From NCBI GenBank assembly GCA_032718475.1, contig JAUCBJ010000275.1:1-56680 (forward strand): DNA of 56,680 bases. Direction: 5' to 3'. Under the pieces are notes generated by a model, which was not told the origin of the DNA, did no database searches, and was given only the letters and a program-made list of their open reading frames with translations. Source of the stretch: Nemertoderma westbladi (lineage: Eukaryota; Xenacoelomorpha; Nemertodermatida; Nemertodermatidae). Below, one piece after another: positions 43,170 to 51,800 of this stretch (positions within the stretch are counted from its first letter, which is position 1; every line of letters starts with the position of its first letter). A program made the position numbers and the translations under genes.

Positions 43170-43673
43170 GAAGGCGAGGAGTTCCGGTTGGCCGGCACCA
43201 CCCGCGAACCGGACGCCCGTCTCGATGTCGCCGCCAGTGGATTATGGGGAGGTCGTTTCGAAAGGATTTACGTCGACGTGAAGATTTTCAACCCTCTATG
43301 CGCGTCGAACCCTCGTTCCATTCCCTCCGCATACAGAAAACACGAAGGCGACAAGCGGAGAAAGTACGAGGAGCGAGTGAACTCGATCGAGCACGCCGGA
43401 TTCGTGCCCTTCGTCATGGCGACGACGGGTGGAGCCAGCCGAAGTGCGCATGCCATCATAAACCGGATCGCACTTATAATATCCGAAAAGAGAAACTCTC
43501 CCTATTCAAAGACTGTGCCCCTTATAAGAACCCGGTTGAACTTCGCTCTTCTCCGGTCTTCAATTATGTGTCTACGGGGGGTTAGGACTCCAAAACAGAA
43601 ACGCCTAATCCAACCCTTCCGTGACATAGGGATGGAGTGCGCGGCGACTGAGGGGTTAAACGGGGACATCTAA
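43170..43673 (+). pseudogene. Retroelement protein C-terminal fragment, nuclease-like (copy B)
   Basis: An open frame of 167 codons plus TAA begins immediately after an in-frame TAG in the flanking hexamers (43167-43169) and has no native ATG. Visible segments, in order: GEEFRLAG, then [18 protein letters not shown], then YVDVKIFNP, then SAYRKHEGDKRRKYEERV, then HAGFVPFVMATTGG, then RTRLNFALLRSSIMCLRG. The pattern R-L-D, then D-V-K-I, then a basic KRRKYEERV stretch resembles the core of PD-(D/E)XK restriction-like endonucleases. I recall this arrangement from C-terminal regions of multicopy reverse-transcriptase-linked proteins in corals, molluscs and fish. The nuclease reading is inference. 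The frame is intact over the fragment, which suggests a fairly young insertion. Without its N-terminal part and start codon it is non-functional. Confidence 0.65.
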
Positions 43674-43876
43674 GGGTTCTGGTAACTGGCCGCGAATATG
43701 GATAACAATAGTGTAACTGGAGAAAGAAGGTGGACAAAGAAATGATAACTTCTTATTGATGCTACTTATTGGACCTTCTTTTAATATTAACTATTTTAAT
43801 AATTTTGTAACTTTAATACAGTACGTTGATTTTATCAGTTCGTGCTACTACTACGGCAACATATTACGTTCTTTTG

Positions 43877-43882
43877 AATAAA
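43877..43882 (+). promoter_or_regulatory. Polyadenylation signal AATAAA of copy B
   Basis: AATAAA lies 15 bases upstream of the seven-A tract at 43897-43903, the expected distance from signal to poly(A) addition. It supports insertion of a polyadenylated transcript. Confidence 0.65.
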
Positions 43883-43903
43883 AAGTGGAGTATCAGAAAA
43901 AAA

Positions 43904-44524
43904 CCTGTACTTAGACCGGTACTTGTACCTGTACCAGTACTTGTACCAGTACGTGTACCAGTACCTGTACCAGTACGTGTACCTGTACCAGTACCTGTAC
44001 TTAGACCTGTACTTGTACCTGTACCAGTACCTGTACTTGTACCAGTACGTGTACCTGTACCTGTACCAGTACCAGTACGTGTACCTGTACTTGTACTTAG
44101 ACCTGTACTTTTACCTGCACCTGTACCAGTACCAGTACTTGTACCAGTACCCGTACCTGTACTTAGACCTGTACCTGTACCAGTACGTGTACCTGTACCT
44201 GTACTTAGACCTGTACTTTTACCTGCACCTGTACCAGTACTTGTACCAGTACCTGTACCAGTACGTGTACCTGTACCAGTACCTGTACTTAGACCGGTAC
44301 TTGTACCTGTACCAGTACTTGTACCAGTACGTGTACCAGTACCTGTACGTGTACCTGTACCAGTACCTGTACTTAGACCTGTACTTGTACCTGCACCAGT
44401 ACCTGTACTTGTACCTGTACATGTACCTGTACTTAGACCTGTACTTTTACCTGCACCTGTACCAGTACCAGTACTTGTACCTGCACCTGTACCAGTACCT
44501 GTACCTGTACCAGTACGTGTACAT
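43904..44524 (+). repeat. Hexamer satellite, right-hand continuation
   Basis: About 620 bp of the same hexamer family, beginning with CCTGTACTTAG directly after the copy B A-tail and ending near GTGTACATGAC. It is richer in AGTACC, CGTGTACC, TGCACC and CTTTTACC variants and poorer in the TAGACC unit, like the 42230-43169 edge of the main array. The two pieces were therefore probably one array, split by copy B. The open frames here (Val-Pro, Leu-Tyr polymers) are periodicity artefacts. Confidence 0.93.
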
Positions 44525-45429
44525 GACAGACGTTTAACATAAACTTTCGTTTATCTACTAATACTGTTTATTTATACCATCATGTTACTCAACTTTTTAA
44601 TTAAATGATTCAAATAATCTGTCATGTTTTATAATTGTTGGCATATCTTTACTTAAAATTACACATTTTATAACGAACCTGTCTTTAGACTGGGTAGTTC
44701 TTGTTAAGAGTCGAGCCGTTCAAAAACACGATGTGGTGGGGGTGTGTATGTGTGTGTATAACCTGTGTCTCAAAAACTCAAGCAGGTACGCAAACAATTT
44801 TAACGCGACTATTTATCAATTAGCATCTAGTTGTTGTCGATGTGCGATATTTGAAATATTACCATATTATCAACATTATGGAACGCGAAATTAAATACCC
44901 ACAGCTACGCTTTTACAGCTGAACAACATTTCACTACTTATTGTCAATTGGAGTTACGTATATTAATTATATCGTTAATTATTGTTCTATCTCTATTCAG
45001 TCAGTTAGTGTAAATGTCAAGCAGTACATCATTTACAGTATATATCGTATGTATCTACTGTATAGGCCCTATTGTCATCGTTATGCAGTAATACTGACAT
45101 CGACTCAGACTAAGCTCAACTCAAGACTTGAATCTATTTGATTCTTAACTTAATTAGATCCAACTATGACGGATTGGACTCTAAAATCATTCAAAGTTCT
45201 AATCATAAAGATGTTGGTAACTGAATTCAAACCTCCATTGACTTTACATTAAATTGCGGTCTTAATTAATTGTCCTTTGGGTATCATCAACTAATTAAAC
45301 TTAAGAAGCAGATAGAAAAATACGTAGACTCTACAAGAGTCGCATAATAAACTGACTACTTTTCATAATGACAATACAATATGGGAGTAGAACTGAGTGA
45401 CGGATTGATATTAATGGCGTGCTGCTTTA
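44525..45429. other. Intergenic AT-rich stretch downstream of the CCDC166-like gene
   Basis: About 900 bp of unique AT-rich sequence. It includes a short GT-rich tract at 44731-44760 (GGTGTGTATG then TGTGTGTATA). The only open frame, of 66 codons, has no ATG start and I do not call it. No RNA gene or element is recognised. Confidence 0.6.
44731..44760 (+). repeat. Short GT-rich microsatellite
   Basis: An impure TG/GT run of about 30 bases in otherwise AT-rich DNA. It is unremarkable. Confidence 0.6.
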
Positions 45430-45431
45430 TT
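45426..45431 (-). promoter_or_regulatory. Candidate polyadenylation signal overlapping the stop codon
   Basis: On the minus strand AATAAA overlaps the TAA stop codon of the CCDC166-like gene. If it is used, the 3' untranslated region would be only about 15-30 bases. The next minus-strand AATAAA I noticed is near 44567-44572, about 0.86 kb downstream, so a longer 3' end is equally possible. Confidence 0.35.
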
Positions 45432-46326
45432 ATTGGTTGACCTTTAGAAGTCCGAATGATTTATAGACCTTATGTTGTCTCGTCGTTCTGAGTTTCTTTA
45501 AATCCTTATTGTATTCCTGTTCCCTTAGCAACTGTTTCCGTTGGTCCATCAGTATGTCTCTATGTTCGGTTAGCGCCTTAGATTCCTCTATTAACGCATA
45601 CAGTTGAGCTCTGAGAACTCGATTCTCTGTCCGAACATTCCCTGTATGTTCCATCAGACATCGCAACGCCGTGTTATACGCGACTTTATTTAGCTCTTCG
45701 ATCTGTTTATTATTCTCTTGTTGGAACTGTTGTTTCTCAGTTAGGAAGTCCTGTTTTATTCTGTGTATTGTTTCAGTATGTTTACCTCTCAATAAGAATA
45801 CTTCTCTCTCTAACTGTTTAATTGTATTAACCTGCTCGCTCTGCAGATTTCTATACTCTTCTAACTCGTTAAACTCTACAGATATCTTCGCTAATTCCGC
45901 CTCCTTTTTCAATATAACTTCCTTCATTTCTTCCTTATCCTTCGCTAACTTCTTCAACATGTCCTCCTTCTCCACGGCGATATCTTCCAACTGTTTTTTA
46001 TGGTAATCCGACAGAGTTATTATGGCGGACTCTCGTTTGTTCGTTTTCTTTTGCATGTACGCCATAAACTCGTGAGTTTCGTTTCGAACTCGACTCGCTT
46101 CTGTCTGTAGGAATTCGTTCTCTTCTCTCAAATGCTCTACTCGTAATTTAATCTCATCCACATCCTTGGTAATAGCTTCTAGTTCTTGTTTTAACAAAGT
46201 GTCTTTGTCTAGCGGTTTTTCTTCCGTTTCACTTTTCGCACTTTTCGGATCGATTTTTGAGGAACTTGCTGCTGACTTTCCGCCTTTCTTCCCTTTCCCC
46301 TTCTTTTTTCCTTTCCCTTTAGGCAT
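45430..46326 (-). CDS. CCDC166: CCDC166-like coiled-coil protein (DUF4515 family), 298 aa
   Basis: An intact single-exon frame of 298 codons. The start is the ATG at 46326, with A at -3. Upstream in-frame codons contain no other ATG before a TAG at 46366-46368, so this start is well fixed for an unspliced message. The protein opens MPKGKGKKKGKGKKGGK, a Lys/Gly-rich head also typical of BBOF1, followed by a long charged coiled coil from about residue 30 to 280. Segments such as LREENEFLQTEASRVRNE, QLEREVFLLRGKHTETIHRI, and DQRKQLLREQEYNKDL match my recollection of vertebrate CCDC166, including order and spacing. BBOF1 (basal-body orientation) is the nearest relative. The Pro/Ser-rich tail of mammalian CCDC166 is absent. 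The molecular role is not established; association with cilia or flagella is inferred from the family and from the upstream X-box. Lack of introns could mean a retrocopy, but the frame is undamaged. Long antisense open frames are shadows. Confidence 0.85.
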   Translation of the reverse strand: MPKGKGKKKGKGKKGGKSAASSSKIDPKSAKSETEEKPLDKDTLLKQELEAITKDVDEIKLRVEHLREENEFLQTEASRVRNETHEFMAYMQKKTNKRESAIITLSDYHKKQLEDIAVEKEDMLKKLAKDKEEMKEVILKKEAELAKISVEFNELEEYRNLQSEQVNTIKQLEREVFLLRGKHTETIHRIKQDFLTEKQQFQQENNKQIEELNKVAYNTALRCLMEHTGNVRTENRVLRAQLYALIEESKALTEHRDILMDQRKQLLREQEYNKDLKKLRTTRQHKVYKSFGLLKVNQ

Positions 46327-46800
46327 TATTACTAATAACAACTTTCGATATTCAGCGTAACACTGCTAAATGATAAATATGCTTTGGTTTATTAATGCAA
46401 AATAATATTGTTTGTATATTACTGTAGATTAGGCTACAATTCTGGGTCTTCACAAATGCGTAAGGGGCAATTTATTTAAAAAATGCTGTCCGGTATTTAA
46501 AATAATTGTTTGAACATTGTAACGAATACCTCTGCATTGGTAGGGAATTAAATAAAGAAGGGTACAGTCACGTTTCGGGTACCTACAAATGCAAATATAG
46601 AAATACCAAATACTAAATTTTAATTAATTTACGAGTAGCCCTGCCCTAGGTACTCTGAATTTGTACAGTGGATTGTATATTATGGGTATATTTGGTTTAT
46701 TATTTTGGTTAGCCCTAAAGTTTAGCCCTAAGGGCCTAGGCTTAGGCTTAGGCCTAGGCTTTAGGGCGTAGGCCCAACCGGTGTCCGGTACATTGTAAAA
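46327..46800. other. 5' flank of the CCDC166-like gene
   Basis: AT-rich unique sequence between the CCDC166-like start codon and the X-box, presumably containing its promoter and 5' untranslated region. An unambiguous TATA box or splice acceptor cannot be assigned by eye. It includes the GC-rich inverted repeat at 46712-46767. Confidence 0.45.
46712..46767. repeat. GC-rich inverted repeat with TTAGGC-like motifs
   Basis: GCCCTAAAG at 46712-46720 is exactly complementary to CTTTAGGGC at 46759-46767. The interior is also palindrome-rich, with several CCTAGGC, TTAGGC and CCCTAAG motifs, so the segment can fold into a strong hairpin. It contrasts with the AT-rich surroundings. The motifs resemble telomere-type hexamers (TTAGGC/TTAGGG), but too few and too irregular to call an interstitial telomere. 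Confidence 0.6.
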
Positions 46801-46823
46801 CTGGCTATATTATTATTTGAACC

Positions 46824-46837
46824 GTCGCCGGGGCAAC
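46824..46837. promoter_or_regulatory. Perfect RFX X-box (GTCGCC-GG-GGCAAC)
   Basis: The 14 bases fit the X-box consensus GTNRCC, 0-3 spacer bases, RGYAAC at every constrained position. RFX factors bind this imperfect palindrome upstream of ciliary genes across animals. It lies about 500 bp upstream of the start codon of the CCDC166-like gene, a family linked to cilia or flagella. Its position within a GC-richer patch suggests a promoter. Chance occurrence in one window is possible but not likely for a complete match next to a fitting gene. Confidence 0.55.
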
Positions 46838-47351
46838 CTTTTCCGTATCCATTTCATTACTAAATTGACGAATCACAGTCAAGATAAGAGTGCCTATAAA
46901 TCCGGAGGCCCAGTTATACACACGGTTGTGTTGGTACAGTAGCAATGCTTTGTATTGCGTTGCATACAAGGCCTTGGTTGCATACCATACATAATATAAC
47001 ACGGGTGGTGCAGACTATACAGATATAATTGATTTAAACCATATCAGTTTTACGTTAAACTTGAACTTGAAATTTGCGGCATTTGTAGCTAAACATTAAA
47101 ATAAAGTAAAAAATCACATAAAAGACGACCATATTAATAATAATGAAGAACGATCTTATTGTTTATGTAGCAGTTGAGATCGTATTGGTGAATCATTCTC
47201 AGGTACCGTAAGGTTTACCAAAAAGGTTCAAGATTTATACTCTAACCCTTTCAGAGTTGGGCTCAAATGTCATTTCTACGCTGGCTATTATGATGTACAT
47301 AATTTATTATATTCAAACGTAACGAAATATCAAACTGAGTTGAAGTCTGTA
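46838..47351. other. Unique AT-rich intergenic DNA
   Basis: No supported gene. A 65-codon minus-strand open frame (46805-47002) begins with GTG rather than ATG and overlaps the X-box, so I do not call it. The segment from about 47280 may already be decayed LINE sequence leading into the reverse-transcriptase remnant. Confidence 0.5.
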
Positions 47352-47680
47352 AAACTGAAACTAAAAACCGACAAGACTGAGATCCTACTGCATCAAAATA
47401 TCGGATTAATTATATTGGTTCACAGATAAACAGATAATATTGGGTGTTGGTAATCTTTCTAGCAGTAATTTAGCACGAATGAAACATTACTAAGTAAGAT
47501 TCACTCGAGATACATTATATTTCGGATTGCCCACAAAGACACTGAAAAAACTCAAATACATACAAAACTCGGCAGCCCGGTTACTGTGTTTTGTCAAGGA
47601 ACGACAATATTACGCAATTTCCACTGGTTACCGATCTGTTATAGAATAGATTTCAAGATTATATATAATGCCGTCGTGAA
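47352..47680 (+). mobile_element. Decayed LINE (CR1/L2-like) reverse-transcriptase remnant
   Basis: Three pieces of a non-LTR reverse transcriptase C-terminal region occur in the right order but in different frames. The first is KLKLKTDKTEILLHQNIG from 47352, matching the common KLKLNxDKTExLL motif. A weak ILGVGNLSSSN piece follows from 47437. From 47524 comes GLPTKTLKKLKYIQNSAARL, matching the widespread SGLPxKTLxKLQxIQNSAAR motif. After a frame change near 47595, TTILRNFHWLPICYRIDFKI matches the LHWLPxxYRIxFKI motif. Spacing between the first and third pieces is shorter than in intact elements, implying internal deletion. Stops and frameshifts make it a pseudogene. The subfamily is uncertain. 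Confidence 0.75.
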
Positions 47681-47681
47681 A

Positions 47682-48437
47682 CGGCACAAAGTTACCGCAC
47701 CAAGTTACCGCACGAAGTTACCGCACAAAGTTACCGCACCAAGTTACCGCACAAAGTTACCGCACCAAGTTACCGCACAAAGTTACCGCTCTAAGTTACC
47801 GCACAAAGTTACCGCACAAAGTTACCGCACCAAGTTACCGCACAAAGTTACCGCACCGAGTTACCGCACCAAGTTTACCGCACAAAGTTACCGCACCAAG
47901 TTACCCCACCAAGTTACCGCACAAAGTTACCGCACCAAGTTACCGCACCACGTTACCGCACCAAGTTACCGCACAAAGTTACCGCACCAATTTACCGCAC
48001 CAAGTTACCGCAACAAGTTAACGCACAAAGTTACCGCACCAAGTAACCGCACAAAGTTACTGCACAAAGTTACCGCACCAAGTTACCGCAAAAAGTTACC
48101 GCACCAAATTACCGCACCAAGTTACCGCACCAAGTTACCGCACAAAGTTACCGCACAAAGTTACCGCACCAAGTTACCGCACCAAGTTACCACACAAAGT
48201 AACCGCACCAAGTTACCGCACAAAGTTACCGCACCAAGTTACCGCACAAAGTTACCGCACAAAGTTACCGCAACAAGTTACCGCACAAAGTTACCGCACA
48301 AAGTTACCGCAACAAGTTACCGCACAAAGTTACCGCACCAAGTTACCGCTCAAAGTAACCACACCAAGTTACCGCACCAAGTTACCGCACAAAGTTACCG
48401 CACAAAGTTACCACATAAAGTTACCGCACCACATTAC
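47682..48437 (+). repeat. 13-bp minisatellite (GTTACCGCAC plus CAA or AAA), about 58 copies
   Basis: Repeats of GTTACCGCAC followed by AAA or CAA, with scattered substitutions and a one-base insertion near 47874, run without interruption to about 48437. Because 13 is one more than a multiple of three, three units form a 39-base, 13-residue translation cycle (roughly V-T-A-P-S-Y-R-T-K-L-P-H-K). Every forward frame reads the same cycle, so the open frame survives indels. It fuses to the LINE remnant just upstream (open frame 47586-48521, which starts with GTG). I regard it as non-coding. Confidence 0.92.
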
Positions 48438-48895
48438 AATTTCCATTTTCATATATCCCTATTTCCCACTTTTCCATATTCCCTTGTTTGTTCCAGCCCT
48501 AACTGTTATGCTAATTTCTGAGACAACAAACTAACTATAATTGGAATGAACATCTAACTTTTTATAAACTTCTATTTCAAAATCTGACATTCTATCCAGC
48601 TTTTCGCCACAGTCACTCATTTTCTCACATTGTGAATTAAAATTGACGTCAGTAGGTACTCTGTATTGTACAGTACTCTGTACTCTTATATTGTCTTTCA
48701 GTTACTTGTCTATGTAATTATGGGAGGTTGTTGTGTCAGCTACCCATTGAAGTAGAAGATATCATTAATAATGTCTGTAGCTAATAAATAGACGTGTCTG
48801 ACTATCTGAGGTTGCTTTGTGGTTATCATGTCTCGAAGTCAACCAAGCATTCATTTATGATATTTATAGATTACAGTATCAATAGTGATTGCGGA
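48438..48895. other. Unique AT-rich spacer between minisatellite and 41-bp satellite
   Basis: No gene, RNA or element recognised. A short run of TACTCTGTA-like motifs lies near 48655-48690. Confidence 0.55.
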
Positions 48896-51800
48896 TAGAG
48901 GAGACCTACACTACCATATATGTTGCATATATCTTCTAGAGGATACCTACACTACCATATATGTTGCATATATCTTCTAGAGGAGACCTACACTACCATA
49001 TATGTTGCATATATCTTCTAGAGGAGACCTACACTACCATATATGTTGCATATATCTTCTAGAGGAGACCTACACTACCATATATGTTGCATATATCTTC
49101 TAGAGGAGACCTACACTACCATATATGTTGCATATATCTTCTAGAGGAGACCTACACTACCATATATGTTGCATATATCTTCTAGAGGAGACCTACACTA
49201 CCATATATGTTGCATATATCTTCTAGAGGAGACCTACACTACCATATATGTTGCATATATCTTCTAGAGGAGACCTACACTACCATATATGTTGCATATA
49301 TCTTCTAGAGGAGACCTACACTACCATATATGTTGCATATATCTTCTAGAGGAGACCTACACTACCATATATGTTGCATATATCTTCTAGAGGAGACCTA
49401 CACTACCATATATGTTGCATATATCTTCTAGAGGAGACCTACACTACCATATATGTTGCATATATCTTCTAGAGGAGACCTACACTACCATATATGTTGC
49501 ATATATCTTCTAGAGGAGACCTACACTACCATATATGTTGCATATATCTTCTAGAGGAGACCTACACTACCATATATGTTGCATATATCTTCTAGAGGAG
49601 ACCTACACTACCATATATGTTGCATATATCTTCTAGAGGAGACCTACACTACCATATATGTTGCATATATCTTCTAGAGGAGACCTACACTACCATATAT
49701 GTTGCATATATCTTCTAGAGGAAACCTACACTACCATATATGTTGCATATATCTTCTAGAGGAGACCTACACTACCATATATGTTGCATATATCTTCTAG
49801 AGGAGACCTACACTACCATATATGTTGCATATATCTTCTAGAGGAAACCTACACTACCATATATGTTGCATATATCTTCTAGAGGAGACCTACACTACCA
49901 TATGTTGCATATATCTTCTAGAGGAAACCTACACTACCATATATGTTGCATATATCTTCTAGAGGAGACCTACACTACCATATATGTTGCATATATCTTC
50001 TAGAGGAGACCTACACTACCATATATGTTGCATATATCTTCTAGAGGAGACCTACACTACCATATATGTTGCATATATCTTCTAGAGGAGACCTACACTA
50101 CCATATATGTTGCATATATCTTCTAGAGGAGACCTACACTACCATATATGTTGCATATATCTTCTAGAGGAGACCTACACTACCATATATGTTGCATATA
50201 TCTTCTAGAGGAGACCTACACTACCATATATGTTGCATATATCTTCTAGAGGAGACCTACACTACCATATATGTTGCATATATCTTCTAGAGGAGACCTA
50301 CACTACCATATATGTTGCATATATCTTCTAGAGGAGACCTACACTACCATATATGTTGCATATATCTTCTAGAGGAGACCTACACTACCATATATGTTGC
50401 ATATATCTTCTAGAGGAGACCTACACTACCATATATGTTGCATATATCTTCTAGAGGAGACCTACACTACCATATATGTTGCATATATCTTCTAGAGGAG
50501 ACCTACACTACCATATATGTTGCATATATCTTCTAGAGGAGACCTACACTACCATATATGTTGCATATATCTTCTAGAGGAGACCTACACTACCATATAT
50601 GTTGCATATATCTTCTAGAGGAGACCTACACTACCATATATGTTGCATATATCTTCTAGAGGAGACCTACACTACCATATATGTTGCATATATCTTCTAG
50701 AGGAGACCTACACTACCATATATGTTGCATATATCTTCTAGAGGAGACCTACACTACCATATATGTTGCATATATCTTCTAGAGGAGACCTACACTACCA
50801 TATATGTTGCATATATCTTCTAGAGGAGACCTACACTACCATATATGTTGCATATATCTTCTAGAGGAGACCTACACTACCATATATGTTGCATATATCT
50901 TCTAGAGGAGACCTACACTACCATATATGTTGCATATATCTTCTAGAGGAGACCTACACTACCATATATGTTGCATATATCTTCTAGAGGAGACCTACAC
51001 TACCATATATGTTGCATATATCTTCTAGAGGAGACCTACACTACCATATATGTTGCATATATCTTCTAGAGGAGACCTACACTACCATATATGTTGCATA
51101 TATCTTCTAGAGGAGACCTACACTACCATATATGTTGCATATATCTTCTAGAGGAGACCTACACTACCATATATGTTGCATATATCTTCTAGAGGAGACC
51201 TACACTACCATATATGTTGCATATATCTTCTAGAGGAGACCTACACTACCATATATGTTGCATATATCTTCTAGAGGAGACCTACACTACCATATATGTT
51301 GCATATATCTTCTAGAGGAGACCTACACTACCATATATGTTGCATATATCTTCTAGAGGAAACCTACACTACCATATATGTTGCATATATCTTCTAGAGG
51401 AGACCTACACTACCATATATGTTGCATATATCTTCTAGAGGAGACCTACACTACCATATATGTTGCATATATCTTCTAGAGGAGACCTACACTACCATAT
51501 ATGTTGCATATATCTTCTAGAGGAGACCTACACTACCATATATGTTGCATATATCTTCTAGAGGAGACCTACACTACCATATATGTTGCATATATCTTCT
51601 AGAGGAGACCTACACTACCATATATGTTGCATATATCTTCTAGAGGAGACCTACACTACCATATATGTTGCATATATCTTCTAGAGGAGACCTACACTAC
51701 CATATATGTTGCATATATCTTCTAGAGGAGACCTACACTACCATATATGTTGCATATATCTTCTAGAGGAGACCTACACTACCATATGTTGCATATATCT

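Larger units (their letters stand above)
43170..43903 (+). mobile_element. 5'-truncated, A-tailed retroelement insertion (copy B)
   Basis: A 734-bp insert splits the hexamer array. It starts in the middle of an open frame (5' truncation), contains the C-terminal end and stop codon, then a roughly 220-bp AT-rich 3' region, AATAAA at 43877-43882, and seven A residues at 43897-43903. It is bounded by 11-bp direct repeats (43159-43169, 43904-43914). These are hallmarks of target-primed reverse transcription by a non-LTR retrotransposon, or of a retrocopy made by one. The encoded protein resembles a family associated with reverse-transcriptase elements, so self-retrotransposition is the simpler view. 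Confidence 0.72.

Noticed and set aside
39265-43281. 1,338-codon plus-strand Leu-Tyr then Val-Pro frame as a structural protein
   Set aside because: Same array and same periodicity effect. Its only non-repeat tail is the out-of-frame start of copy B.
44690-44740. Possible tRNA-like segment near GTCGAGCCGTTC
   Set aside because: There is no matching acceptor, D or anticodon arm around it.
44941-45141. 66-codon open frame as a small gene
   Set aside because: It lacks an ATG start, and its composition is that of random AT-rich DNA.
45671-46360. Plus-strand Ser/Phe-rich open frames opposite the CCDC166-like gene
   Set aside because: They are antisense shadows of a Lys/Glu-rich coiled-coil coding sequence.
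46712-46767. Interstitial telomeric sequence (TTAGGC/TTAGGG)
   Set aside because: There are only a few irregular motifs, in both orientations; it is better described as an inverted repeat.
46805-47002. 65-codon minus-strand small protein with a possible membrane segment
   Set aside because: It begins with GTG and has no ATG in its first 50 codons, matches no family I know, and overlaps the X-box.
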